DNA of 64,000 nucleotides from Hexactinellida sp. DTS-2022 (taxonomy: Eukaryota; Porifera; Hexactinellida). Shown here one piece after another: positions 11,470 through 22,798 of this stretch (the stretch's first letter is position 1; each line of letters starts with the position of its first letter). The stretch is taken from assembly GCA_028753945.1 (NCBI GenBank), contig JAPNXP010000007.1, positions 4,092,001 through 4,156,000 on the forward strand, given 5' to 3'. The position numbers and the translations under genes are program-made. The notes under the pieces were generated by a model. That model had not been told where the DNA came from, did not search any database, and was given only the letters and a program-made list of their open reading frames with translations.

Positions 11470-11715
11470 AAAGATTCTGAATCAGCTCCTACTAGAGACA
11501 CCGCACTGACCCGGTCCGGATATCTCCTACAGTTAAACATAGCCAGCAATGGTAAGCTAATAGGCGTTAACAGGACCATACAGGCCTCTAAGAAGAGATG
11601 GCATACACTGAAGATGAACTCGGAGGGAACTGGTTTCCTCATAGAGAGTAGCAAGACCGGTCGCAGTGGTGTAGGGGGCAAGAGTGTTGTCTCTTCTCGT
11701 GTGTATATCTGTTAG
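11470..11715 (+). CDS. Possible terminal exon, beta-trefoil (FGF-like?) fragment
   Basis: An 81-codon open frame starts straight after a good splice acceptor (ttcattgtag) and ends in TAG at 11713. Base composition is less AT-rich than the flanks and the codons look protein-like. It contains GYLLQLNIASNGKLIGV, then KKRWHTLKMNSEGTGFLIES and SSKTGRSGVGGKSVV. The alternation of short hydrophobic strands with NGKL.G and G.FLI.SS.TGR resembles two consecutive lobes of the FGF-type beta-trefoil, by eye only. No upstream exon was found within the 300 bp before it, where a pogo-like end is inserted, so it may be a stranded exon or a pseudogene. The minus-strand frame over the same bases is a shadow. 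Confidence is moderate that it is or was coding, low for FGF. Confidence 0.4.
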   Translation, partial: KDSESAPTRDTALTRSGYLLQLNIASNGKLIGVNRTIQASKKRWHTLKMNSEGTGFLIESSKTGRSGVGGKSVVSSRVYIC

Positions 11716-11893
11716 TAAGTCTATAAAAGGGCCGTCCTATTCATTCGAGCTAATCAACACTGGAAATAAGGTAGTGATATTATAAGCTGACTATTTCATT
11801 GAGATAGTAAATATTTGCAGTGGATGCCTATTATAAGAACATCGTCGGGAACTGCATATATTTTTCTTAAAATCCGGCATAAATTATATAGGG

Positions 11894-12960
11894 CGTGACC
11901 TTCGATATATAAGGCCTGAGTGCTAAGCGAAAATTTGTGTACCATGGATTACTTAAAGTGCATTGAAAAATGGAGAATTGTTCTTTATCCCAATAATTAG
12001 CAATGATAGAGCTGAAAAGTGTATTATAACTATATAGGAATATGGTACCCAGGTATACATAGCACTCTCCAGAATTGTGATATGTCATCATCTGATGACG
12101 TAATGGTAATTTTGGTTGCGAATTATCTTGTTTTTCTAGCATACTTTTAACATAGTTAAACGCGTTATAAATGTTCAAAATTGGAACATGGTTATACCCA
12201 TAACTAGTTGAAAAAAATATAACGAAATTATAAATGGAATGTTGACACATTCCTCGGTTGCCATGGAAATGTATATTTCCTAAAATGTGTCATAACTCAA
12301 AAACTATGAATGTTATGTAAACTAGGCTGGTACTGATCTGTCCGGAATAGGTAACTTCCTATTTATTGATAATACATTTTATATGCCTAACTTCAATCAT
12401 CTTTGAGATAGTGAGTCATTACCTAATAATGAATTAAGTGTTAATTATGTCATGATCTCAAAAGTTATTGAAGTTAGGCATATAAAATGTATTATCAATG
12501 AATAGGAAGTTACCTATTCCGGACAGATCAGTACCAGCCTAGTTTACATAACATTCATAGTTTTTGAGTTATGACACATTTTAGGAAATATACATTTCCA
12601 TGACAACCGAGGAATGTGTCAACATTCCATTTATAATTTCGATATATTTTTTTCAACTAGTTATGGGTATAACCATGTTCCAATTTTGAACATTTATAAC
12701 GCGTTTAACTATGTTAAAAGTATGCTAGAAAAAAAGATAATTCGCAACCAAAATTACCATTACGTCATCAGATGATGACATATCACAATTCTGGAGAGTG
12801 CTATGTATACCTGGGTACCATATTCCTATATAGTTATAATACACTTTTCAGCTCTATCATTGCTAATTATTGGGATAAAGAACAATTCTCCATTTTTCAA
12901 TGCACTTTAAGTAATCCATGGTTCAAACCAGCACTCAGGCCTTATATATCGAAGGTCACG
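11894..12960. mobile_element. 1.07-kb near-perfect palindrome (foldback element)
   Basis: Two arms of about 510 bp (11894-12405 and 12450-12960) are inverted copies with only scattered differences, round a spacer of about 45 bp. The ends are cgtgaccttcgatatataag and its complement. Both arms give identical small reading frames on opposite strands, as expected of a palindrome and not evidence of a gene. Related single-arm sequence occurs at 46331-46430 and 59679-59747. Confidence 0.85.
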
Positions 12961-13124
12961 TATAGGGGTATATGGCAACCGTTTTCCAAGTAGATTTTTC
13001 TTTTAACCGGCATCTACAAGAATGTTATAAGCTGAGTAACCATTAAAATGGTAAACAATTCAATAATTCATGTTCTTTTTGACTTTATTATTCAATTTAA
13101 TAGAAACCCTATGTAAATACGCTC

Positions 13125-13285
13125 CTAATCCTGGTATGATCCAATTTAATACACCTAAATCACAAATTAATGTTACGGTATAGGAGAGGCCTAGAGGATT
13201 CCAAATTTTCCCCCTCCTAAATTCAAATTTTCCAAAAATCACGTTCCAAAAGGAGCGTCTCGCGCTCCTGGATAATTCATCTACT
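13125..13285 (-). repeat. Dispersed repeat shared with 8065-8190
   Basis: Inverted relative of 8065-8190, including the gagcgtctcgcgctcctgg hairpin at 13251-13269. A minus-strand 86-codon frame spans it; see the rejected list. Confidence 0.5.
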
Positions 13286-13326
13286 GTAATGTAATGTATG
13301 GCATTCCTAAGGTATCTCACTGCTTC

Positions 13327-13673
13327 ATGGCGGAATCTAACGAGGAGATGATAGAGTGGATTAACGCAATAGCCTCAGTGCTGTCCTCTGATATGTACAT
13401 ACGGACAGCAGGCCCGGTAGTCCTAGCTTCTCTATATACACAGCTGATACGATACGGAGAGGCGCTCTAACGGGAGCTCAGTCCCAACAGAGAACTGTTA
13501 TACAGTCCGGGAGACTGCAGAGGGTAGGGGATGCGTCAGCTGATAATACTAGGGCTAGACGCGTTAATAGAAAGAAGATATTCTGGCTGTATGAGAACCT
13601 AGCGCGTAGGAGGATAAATAGATACGATAGTGATATGGTGTATGTACAGGATGCTACTCCGCCAGGTAATTAG
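13327..13673 (+). pseudogene. Unrecognised coding stretch with one frameshift
   Basis: ATG at 13327 opens a 47-codon frame (MAESNEEMIEWINAIASVLS onward) that stops at 13468. The next frame is open from before that stop to 13671 and reads TGAQSQQRTVIQSGRLQRVG, then RRVNRKKIFWLYENLARRRI. The composition (GC-richer than the flanks, acidic then strongly basic) changes smoothly across the overlap at 13455-13470, which suggests a one-base frameshift in a single gene of about 115 residues. It ends near a possible donor (CCAG|GTAATT), so it could also be a first exon. I do not recognise the family. The basic C-terminal half might bind nucleic acid; that is a guess. Confidence 0.4.
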
Positions 13674-13933
13674 TCAAGTTAACCATTATGTAATGCAGTG
13701 ATACTTTATATGGCATACGTACCTAAGCTTTCAAACCCATTTTCTGGATATTATTGTTGAAATAATTGGATTTTGGGATAAAGTTAACTTAGGGCTATTA
13801 GCTAAACGAATATACAGAATATTTGAATATTTGAACAAGTATTCTTTCGTTTACTACCTTGGACAACAACATGGATTTGTATAGTTGGAGAGATCATAAT
13901 TATAATTTCCTACATGTTTAGTGTATATTTTGC

Positions 13934-14559
13934 AGTGTTCGACAAATTAGGTGGTTTGGTGGCGTTAGCCACCAAAAATCTTAGATAAACCACCAAATTT
14001 TGCCTTTGGTGGCTTAACTAATCCACCATAAATCGCGGATTATTTGACTTTATCTAGATCAATGGTTCCCAAACTTTTTGAAAAGAATGGCATTTAGGTC
14101 CCCATATTCATTTGGGAACGTCTTTCGGTCCCCCATGAAATAATATACAAAAATTGCTAAACTTGTAATTTAAATACTTTTGAAAAACTACTAAATTATG
14201 ACAGAAAAAAGAGAAACTATGGTTATACTATATATTAAACCTGTATTACTAAAATCTTTGCTTACAAGAAATGATTATTTATACAAAATTTGCAAAATAT
14301 TTCACTATAATAATTGTTTTAATTATATCTCGCGGTCCTACAAAAAGTGCCTCGCGGACCCCAGTTTGGGAACCCCTGATCTAGATTGTATTTTTCGATG
14401 CATTAATTGCTATACATCTTAGTGTTGTTTTACGGCATCAGAAGTTTGTTAAGTCTTCAGTAGTTTGTTAAACCAGCCGTTGTTTATTCTTTAGCCACCA
14501 GAAAAAGTGAGATGGTGGCTTAATTAGCCACCATCGAAATTTCATTTTGTCGAACACTT
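13934..14559. mobile_element. Older hAT-like element split by a younger MITE
   Basis: Left end cagtgttcgacaaatta and right end tttgtcgaacactt are inverted. Subterminal words (ggtggc/gccacc) recur in both halves (13950-14030 and 14500-14535). A clean target duplication was not found. The 14060-14378 MITE lies inside it. Confidence 0.55.
14060..14378. mobile_element. hAT MITE, 319 bp, nested
   Basis: TIRs caatggttcccaaac and gtttgggaacccctg. Perfect 8-bp duplication atctagat at 14052-14059 and 14379-14386. The same TIR type as 5739-5881 (gtggttcccaaac-like). Confidence 0.92.
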
Positions 14560-15406
14560 TATAACAACGATTTAATTATTATAACAGTTCAAAAAATTTC
14601 CATTATATTTGAGTTTTGAATTTGATTTAATGCTTAATATTCGTTCGTTTAGAAACAAGTTCGTTGGTTAGATTTCGAATATTCGTTTCAGTCCCAGTTT
14701 ATACCATACTTAAACCGGCCTTTAGCGCTGTTTTTGTGAACAATTTATGTATGTCAGTTAGAAAAGTATTACGTATACCAGAGTTCGCTAACTTTTGCAG
14801 CAAACCGGCCACATTTAAGTAAGGACATATCAGTACCGGCCGTATCTAAGAAAATTGTTTTTTTCGTATTAAACTAATTGGTTATATATAGCCTTACTAT
14901 ACGTATAAAAATTACTAGCGGATCCAGAAATGTTCAAAAGGGGGTGCCCAAGAAAAAAAAAAGTGAGGGAGTTTTAAGGGAATCTCTGGGCCGGGCTTGC
15001 CCTCCAGAATTTTTTTAACTTATATATACCTGCGTATATATAGCTCATTGGTGTTTCTAGAACAAAATTAGCTAGTAAACTGTGTACACGTTAATCCATT
15101 TGTGGTTAGAGTAAAATAGTCAGTTATATGGCAATCCTATAGTATCTAGATTCTAAAACAAAAAAAAATATCAAATTTCAAGTAAAAGGAAGTTAAAAAA
15201 AACTCCTTAAAATGTACCAAAAATTAAAAATTGTCCTCGTAGAACATTTTTAGGCACCAGCCGCACTAAAGAAGCAATCCGACGCATCTGGGCTAAAATT
15301 TCGAATTTGCGAAACCCTGCATTATATAATTCATCTTCGTTACTAAATTAAGAGTAGTAGACCAGGATATTTTAAAGGTTGAGACCTTGGTGTAACAATA
15401 CTTTGC
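14560..15406. other. No gene; one degraded hAT-like end
   Basis: 14918-15010 (gcggatccagaaatgttc, then gggggtgccc) resembles a hAT MITE end without a mate. The rest is AT-rich with no reading frame or repeat I recognise. Confidence 0.4.
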
Positions 15407-15535
15407 AGCCGCCGAGGCCGACCCGAATCGTGGTTAAACTCAACACTGCAGCGACCGCGGCCGTCCCGAATCGTGGTTAAACTCAACACTGCAGCGACCG
15501 CGGTCGTCCCGAATCGTGGTGAAACTCCATAAACT
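15407..15535. repeat. 43-bp GC-rich tandem repeat, three copies
   Basis: cccgaatcgtggttaaact recurs at 15422, 15465 and 15508 with 43-bp spacing; units contain gcagcgaccgcgg. It stands out against the AT-rich flanks. Confidence 0.75.
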
Positions 15536-15780
15536 TGGTGCAAATTTTACACTAAGATCGGCCTTAAAAAAACCTGCAGACAGTGTAGTAGACCATAGTT
15601 ACAGGCCAGGCACTTCATAGAATATTTTCATCCAATAATATATATATTATTGATTTAAGAGTGAAATTCCAATCCAATAGTAATCCAAATATCGTATAAA
15701 TATTTTAAGTAGCCCCGCCTAAAAACATCACACAATCTCTTTAGAGAAGTTTGTAATGTCTAAGTATTTTAATTAATAAA

Positions 15781-16290
15781 CTAGCGCGCTTCGCTTGCTA
15801 GGTCGCTTCGCGGTAGAACACAACCACACATTAACCGCTTCGCGGTTGATGTGTGTTATATATACTTTTAACATTGATTATAAAGCGTAAATAGGCCTAA
15901 ATTGTCAAGTTTTATAATGTGAAATTTTAGTGATTACGTCATCATGCGGTGAGTTAGCATATTCGTAATCTGGTGTGACCAACGTGTCCGCATCATTAAT
16001 GTACATGTTCTATTAAATTTTCAGATTTTTATGTTTTAGAGGGCGCGAATTATGTGCGATTAAGTGAATTTTAAAGGTTCTCGAAATGTGACAATGACGT
16101 CATAACTTGTTGAGGTGTGAGAAATTTTGAGTGGAAACCTCAACTTGTTGGCGGGTGCCAAAAGTAACCCGTATATGCCAAAAATCTAATTAGGAAATCG
16201 TCCAGTTTCTTCAATCAACTCGGAACATACAAAGAAATATATACACACACCCACACATATATACCCAGCCTTGTGTTTTAATAGTATAGA
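15781..16290 (-). mobile_element. Non-autonomous Helitron, family A, 510 bp
   Basis: On the minus strand it begins TCTATACTATTAAAACACAAG-like sequence at 16290, preceded by A, and ends CTAG at 15781, followed by T. The 3' end has GC-rich hairpins (aaccgcttcgcggtt; gctaggtcgcttcgcgg). These are Helitron hallmarks: TC start, hairpin, CTRR end, insertion between A and T, no target duplication. No Rep/helicase gene. A perfect (CATA)n tract starts 3 bp beyond its 5' end. Confidence 0.85.
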
Positions 16291-16293
16291 TAA

Positions 16294-16887
16294 ATACATA
16301 CATACATACATACATACATACATACATACATACATACATACATACATACATACATACATACATACATACATACATACATACATACATACATACATACATA
16401 CATACATACATACATACATACATACATACATACATACATACATACATACATACATACATACATACATACATACATACATACATACATACATACATACATA
16501 CATACATACATACATACATACATACATACATACATACATACATACATACATACATACATACATACATACATACATACATACATACATACATACATACATA
16601 CATACATACATACATACATACATACATACATACATACATACATACATACATACATACATACATACATACATACATACATACATACATACATACATACATA
16701 CATACATACATACATACATACATACATACATACATACATACATACATACATACATACATACATACATACATACATACATACATACATACATACATACATA
16801 CATACATACATACATACATACATACATACATACATACATACATACATACATACATACATACATACATACATACATACATACATACAT
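16294..16887. repeat. Perfect tetranucleotide microsatellite, about 148 copies
   Basis: Uninterrupted atac/cata repeat for 594 bp with no variant unit visible. Long open frames in several frames (YIHT and YVCM repeats) are arithmetic consequences of a four-base repeat, not genes. Confidence 0.98.
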
Positions 16888-17930
16888 CACTTGGTCGAAA
16901 TTACTTCACCGTTATGTCTAATAGGTAAAATATGCCAAAACACATATTTGCGCAAAATTGTTTGGAAAGTGTAGTTCAAAGGGTATCCTGTACTGATATT
17001 TAGGCATATATGGTGAATCTCAGAATTGCATAATTTACTACTAGGAATACTCTAGATGATGTAGAGATTGACTTCTATGATTTTTTTTTTCTTAATTTTC
17101 AATAAATGATGGTGTTTTTTAATAAAATATGACGTAATCTCCCAAATATGGAAATTTTTCAAAATTGTTGAATCTTTTTGAAATTTTCAACATATTATTA
17201 GAACACTATTTCTTCACAGTAATAGTCTTTATTTTAATTATTTTGCAGAAGAAACGATCCTATTACGTCATTTCTAAATTCGAAATTTTTTCCAAAAAGA
17301 CACTTTGGGCAGAAAAATCTAAAAAATTTAATTTTTATCCTAGAAACTCAATTTTTTTTTAAAATGCTCAGTATATGTAGGCGCATGTTTTCAATCGCGG
17401 TTGTTTTGGCATTATAATACAAAAAAATTGAATTAGTATACTTTTAATGAAGAAAAGTGGGGGTTTTTTGACCAATTTCACAAAAATGACAATAACATAG
17501 AGTAGATTAAAGAAAAAGCATATTTTGGTCTGATTGAAAACATTGAGTATTGACTCAGGTATAATTTATAATTGACATGTTTCGCACTAAAAACTAACAT
17601 AAATTTTTTTTTAATTCTTTGGCTAGTATGGATTAGGCCTATTTTGACATTGTCTAGTTCATAACTAAGGATATATACATAGTAGAACTCTAATATTTTC
17701 AGGGATATCTTAGAATACTTAGTACTATCCAAAAACGCAATAAAAACATTAGGTCGTCGGGTGTCGAAATATCAATACAGAGCGACCTTAATGACAACAT
17801 CTCAAAAACTATTTATTTGGGAGCACATAAATTTTATATTAACTAATAAATAACCTACCATCATAGTATCCGTACATAAAAATTCTCCACTTTTAACGCT
17901 TCCGTGATACCTTGTATCAACCCTGGGTTA
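16888..17930. other. No feature recognised
   Basis: AT-rich single-copy-looking sequence with homopolymer runs (17082-17090, 17351-17360). Small frames here show no motif. Confidence 0.5.
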
Positions 17931-17938
17931 ATATTAAT

Positions 17939-18267
17939 CAAGGTTGAAACCGCTCGAACCGAATATCAGTATTCATTAATAGTTGCCTACCGAATACGAA
18001 TACTGATACTTGGTTGAGTAACCGAATACGAATACTGATAATATTCGGTTACGTCAAACAAATACAAATAGTACTGATAATATTCTGTTACGTCAACCGA
18101 ATATGAATACTGATAATATTCGGTCGGGAGACCGATAGCGAATAGTGATATCAGGTTGGCAACCGAATACCAAATACTGATTGATATCAGGTTGGCAACC
18201 AAATATCAATTATTCGGCAAATAATATTCGGTTCAAACAAATATATCAGTATTCGGTTTCAACCTTG
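17939..18267. mobile_element. hAT MITE with internal repeats, 329 bp
   Basis: TIRs caaggttgaaaccg and cggtttcaaccttg. Perfect 8-bp duplication atattaat at 17931-17938 and 18268-18275. The interior is a run of accgaatacgaatactgata-type repeats related to the subterminal sequence. Confidence 0.92.
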
Positions 18268-18839
18268 ATATTAATACATTATGAACGTAATTTTCCACCG
18301 ATAATTAATGTCCAATTACCAGCAGTTCATATTAGCTGAGACATTCAAAAAAATTGTCGTAGTATGGTTATCCTCTTGTAATCACCGAACATAAAGAGCT
18401 CTGAAATAGCACAAAAGTGTAAAGTTAAATACGCTAGCTGTACATGCATATAGTATTGTAAGTATTCATATTCTAGAATCTAGAAGTATACGCACGTAAT
18501 AGTAAACTCTCAAAATAGTAATATTTCGGATAATTGGGGTCCGATTAAGAGAAGTCGACAGTCCGAGCAAATGAAACTTTTGGACCAGAGTGGTTGTTCG
18601 TTGTTTAGCTAATAGTCCTTCGTTGACAGGGAAAATGAAAGTCAAGCTGAATTTGGTAAAGTTGAATACGTCCTAATAAATATCCGGATTTTGTCCTATT
18701 TCAAAGTTTAGAATTTGTCCTAGAATTTTTCCAACTAATATTCAAAGGTTGGAATTTTCCTACTCCTATTTTGGAATTTGTCTACAAATATTCAAAGGTT
18801 GGAAGTTGTCCTACTCTAGTTTGGAATATGTATAACAAG

Positions 18840-18991
18840 CAGGGCCGGCGGAAGAGGGGCGGTTGGGGCGGCCTGGGCCGCCCCACTTTTTCTGTGATTT
18901 GTATGGTACTTTGAAATTTCGCGGGCGTGGTTCGTAATACTATTATACAAGGCTGCCCCACATCTCACAAGGCCGCCCCACCTCTCGCCTG
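18840..18991. mobile_element. hAT MITE, 152 bp, GC-rich
   Basis: Ends cagggccggcggaag and ctctcgcctg with GGCGG-rich subterminal regions. Perfect 8-bp duplication ataacaag at 18832-18839 and 18992-18999. Inserted in the left terminal repeats of the MULE. Confidence 0.9.
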
Positions 18992-19095
18992 ATAACAAGT
19001 ATTCAAAGGTTGGAATTTGTCCTACTCCTATTTTGGAATCTGTCCTACAAATATTCAAAGATGGAATTTATCCTACGATTTCCTTTTTACGATAT

Positions 19096-20222
19096 AATCT
19101 GTGATGACTCAGCATTTTTTACTTGCGTGTTGGGTATTCACCCAACTCCAACCAATCCATGCGAATTATGTAATTCACAAAATTGTAAAATACATTTTTT
19201 TGACGATGTCATCATCACCTCAAGATGTCAAGACCCACTTGTATAGATGGTACGTGGCATAAGGACCAATTGATAAATTGAAAGTTTGTTTCTATCTTGT
19301 ATCATCTCTGAGATTAATGAAATTTAGCTAATTAGTATAAATATTTAATTAATAAATTAATAATTTAACACCATTATTATGTACAGCAAAATAAATTAAG
19401 TTCAATTATTTGACTTATTATTAATTTAAATCGAATTTCACTATCATATTTGAATTCAGCGCACTCGATAACTCCAATAATCTAATTGGAACCGTCTCTA
19501 TAAGTTAACACAGAGCGAATTAATTAGAATTAAATATGTCATGTATCCATTGTGCAAGCATATTCTTGTTGAAGTAAATATAATCACTTAATCTGTCGTT
19601 GTTGTGGAATGTAAAATCTTAGGTTGCAATTAGAAAATAGAAGCCATCTCACAAGTTGAATCAATATAATTATTACAAGTTGAATCAATAGAATTTGAAT
19701 TGACACTTTCAATTGAAATGAAGTGTTAGTAAACAAAGGAAACTTGCAACTCAATTGTGGCACTAACGAAACCCAATTTAAAAATTCGTACACTGTGAAA
19801 AGGTGTAGAATTTAATTCTCTATTGAATGCATATAATTTGAATATTCGCGCACAATTTATTGTTCTTTTTCTAACATTAAACAGGTGTAAAAATGTGTCC
19901 AAAAAAATGTGATCAAAAATCGTGACCCCAGGTGCAATCTGTAACCCATGAGACACCTGTCCCTAAATTTCAGTTCTTAGTTAATTAAACTCTGTTCCGT
20001 GTACGATCTACGGACTAATAATAATAATATTAGGTAACCAAAGCACTAAGAGTCTAAGACCAATACTGGGCCACTATACTATAGTATAGTCGGCACAGTA
20101 ATAACCAAAGCACTAAGACCAATACTGGGTCACTATACTATAGGATAGTCGGCACAGTAATAATAAAGGCAGTGATTCCAATACTGGGCCACTATACTAT
20201 AGTTCAGTCGGCACAGTAATAA
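19096..20222 (+). repeat. Dispersed hairpin unit with three short palindromes
   Basis: Starts within gatgactcagcatttttta and follows the order of boxes of the 46976-59131 units (dgatgtcatcatcacctcaag, ggaccaattgataaattg, ctgtcgttgttgtggaatgt, gtgaccccaggtgc). It lacks the long hairpin. It ends in three copies of gccactatactatagtatag within tactgggcc...ggcacagta (20068-20222; the third copy is altered to atagttcag). Confidence 0.7.
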
Positions 20223-20401
20223 ATCTCATCGTTAGGCAGAACCAAAATCCTAGATTACTTAACTTAATTCATTTCTAGTAGAAATCCTAGGTTCCATGGA
20301 TAGTCTTATTATAGAAGCCAATATAGGTGTAATAAATAAATAATACATTAGAGACTCTAAGCGCATTCTTTGTTAACAAACAAATCAGATTGATAGTAAT
20401 A

Positions 20402-20587
20402 CAGTTCAAACCGGTTTTTTCTAACCATTTCTTTTCAGATAAAAATAGTAAGAAAAAACCGATAGTTAGAAAAAACCGATGAAAAATACAGTATAGTTGG
20501 AATTTCTTACAAAAGATTGCATTACTAATAGTTAGAATAAACCGATAAGTTAGAATAACCCGAGTTAGAATAAACCGGTTTCGACTG
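20402..20587. mobile_element. Pogo/Tigger-type MITE, 186 bp
   Basis: Ends cagttcaaaccggtttttt and aaccggtttcgactg; TA on both sides (20400-20401, 20588-20589). Internal repeats of gttagaataaaccg. No coding capacity. Confidence 0.8.
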
Positions 20588-20699
20588 TATTATGCATACT
20601 TATGTCATTGACGTAAGCTAAATACATCACGAATAGAAATAAACTGATGGAAGCCAAACTGGATTAATCAAGTATGCAATTTCGGAATTAATGTAGGTG

Positions 20700-21542
20700 A
20701 AGATTAAATCATCAAACCTCAATATGTGCAATGACGCAGCAATTGGAGGTTACATTTTTGTTATTGCCTGGTTCAGATTAAATGCGAAAATTATAAAAAT
20801 TTCTAGAGACATGCAATACATTCTATTTTATAAATGTGACAAAATTATTTGACGATTGAATCAAAAATGTAAGAGCTGTATCCAAATTAGTTCGTACGTG
20901 ACGTCACAATCCCATAAATCGGTATACATGTGTCTCATTTCATGTTGTCTTGCCATCTAAAATTGTGGCCGAATCGGATAAGAACTGAAAGAGTTATTCC
21001 CAAATAAGTGCATTTATGACGTCATTATCCCGTTATTCTGTCTCAAAAACCAATAGATCGTTGTCGAAGTACAAAATTACCCCTGCAAGCCAATTTTCAG
21101 ATTTCTAGGACTCGTAGTCTTTCCTAATAATTCTAGACAAACACAAACACTCACACAAACACTTGCACTTTGCAATACCTGTGTTGGTACGATGCACTAT
21201 TTATGGTTGATTAGTGTAGCGACTAATTAATTAACTGTGTCACAATCAGAAGAAAAATGGGAATTCGTGAACTGTTATCAGGTGTAGAAATTTAGTGTAC
21301 GTCTAATGCTTTTAATTTTTTACAGATCGGAACAAAATTGGGAAGCTAGTACAAAATACCTGTTTTTCGAAACTATGACGTCACAATCCCGTTATTTTGT
21401 TTCAAAAACCAATAGATCGTTGTCGCAGTACAAAATTACCCCTGTATACAAAATTTCAGCTTTCTGGGACTCGTAGTCTTTCCAATTAATTCTGGACAAA
21501 CACACAAGCAAACAGACAACAATTGCGCTTTTAATATAGAGA
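20700..21542 (-). mobile_element. Helitron family B, incomplete, with a repeated segment
   Basis: On the minus strand it begins TCTCTATATTAAAAGCGC at 21542, preceded by A. The body contains two copies of caatagatcgttgtcgcagt (about 21050 and 21413), so two partial elements are fused or one was duplicated. The GC-rich 3' hairpin end is missing; the left limit is uncertain. Confidence 0.65.
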
Positions 21543-21544
21543 TA

Positions 21545-22370
21545 CGTAGATTAAGAAAATTGGTCTATATAAACAATACAAAACCTATCAAATATTTAGA
21601 GAAATGGGTTCGCAAGTTAATGGCTCTTGCTTTACTTCCTGAAGAAGAAATACACAAAGTTTATATCTCACTGGAATTACCGACATCTCAAATAGATGAC
21701 GGCAAAGGAACTTGTTAAAAAAATTCGAAACCAGGACATGAATCAGTGGAAATGTTAACCTCTCAGTTTTCTAATACGAAAATCAACAAACAATGACCCA
21801 AAATCTTATCAGAAATCACTAAAGTCATATATTAAAACTCCACATCCAAACAATGGAAATTTATGGTCTATTTGAACAATAATATTTACAGATAACGACA
21901 TTGAATTTCAGCGATTGCTGGAAAAAACGAAATAACTAGAGAAGCGAATTCCTGTACAAAGGCCAAAAAGGCAAAACAAATGAATGAAAGAAAATACCTG
22001 ATTGGTTTTTATAATGCACCTAGATGCAATTTCATTAACAATTAGCCGTGAACATTTCAATCCTGATATTCAATCGAAAGTTTCTGATATACAGTAAATT
22101 ATAATGAAACAAACAATGATGAATTTACACTCGATCCCGATCAGTGCCATGTATGTTTAATGCCAAGGCAGTCAATTTTTTCCTCTTGAATGGTGAGTTT
22201 TGTGAAGCTGTGCTAATCAACTCTCGAATATGGGTGCAAATTGTCCAATTTGTCGGGAACCAATTCATGGAAGAGTAAGAGATTTCAATAAATTGCATCT
22301 CAATACGTATTCACAATTATTCTATAATTTCATGACTTACTTTGTTATTTGTATTGCTCATTATTCACAT
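21545..22370 (+). pseudogene. MULE transposase 3' part with RING-like tail
   Basis: 21570-21716 encodes KYLEKWVRKLMALALLPEEE, matching the MALAFIP region after the second catalytic Asp of MULE transposases (compare the intact gene at 32267). The following 400 bp is full of stops and frameshifts. Near the end, CHVCLMPRQSIF (22145-22180) and, after a frame change, FCEACANQLSNMGANCPICR plus EPIHGRVRDF (22198-22294) fit a C3HC4 RING finger: C-x2-C, then C-x2-C, then C-P-x-C-R; the central Cys/His pair is eroded. It suggests the ancestral protein was a MULE transposase with a C-terminal RING domain, or that a RING exon was carried by the element. Inactive. Confidence 0.65.
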
Positions 22371-22384
22371 TAATAAATCCAAAG

Positions 22385-22798
22385 CAGAGTGGACCATGGG
22401 TCAGATGGGTCTCATAAATTGATGGGTCATGGGTCACGGCTTTGTGACCCATGACCCATGACCCATTTGGAATTTCGATGTTCGTCCAGTTATAGTACGA
22501 ATCAAATTAACCCAGAAACATTACAGGGTATTTCTTTGGTATTATAAGTCTACCAAAATTAATTGATTGACAAGCATCATACGTTTATTATAAGTCGGAT
22601 TGTGTTACATAATGTTTAGATATTGAAAAATAGATATTTAAAGAGGTCAATGGGTAACACGATGGGTCAAAGCGTTACTTGATGGGTCAATGGGTAACTC
22701 GATGGGTCATGGGTCAATGGGTCAATGGGTCAATGGGTCACAAATGCGATGGGTCAGATGGGTCATGGGTCACCAATGTTGACTCATGGTCCACTCTG
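22385..22798. mobile_element. hAT MITE with GGGTCA repeats, 414 bp
   Basis: TIRs cagagtggaccatggg and catggtccactctg. Flanks atccaaag (22377-22384) and agccaaag (22799-22806), an 8-bp duplication with one mismatch. The interior is dominated by atgggtca/tgacccat words. Confidence 0.88.

Noticed and set aside
11867-12993. Identical frames on both strands (MMTYHNSGECYVYLGTIFLY)
   Set aside because: The two arms of one palindrome read in mirror image; no motif, and the arm relative at 46331 does not keep the frame.
13060-13320. 86-codon minus-strand frame with FWNVIFGKFEFRRGK
   Set aside because: Overlaps a dispersed repeat whose other copy (8065-8190) does not preserve the frame; no recognisable family.
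16186-16921. Open frames of 200-234 codons on both strands (YIHT and YVCM repeats)
   Set aside because: Translations of a four-base repeat, which cannot contain stops in any frame; not genes.
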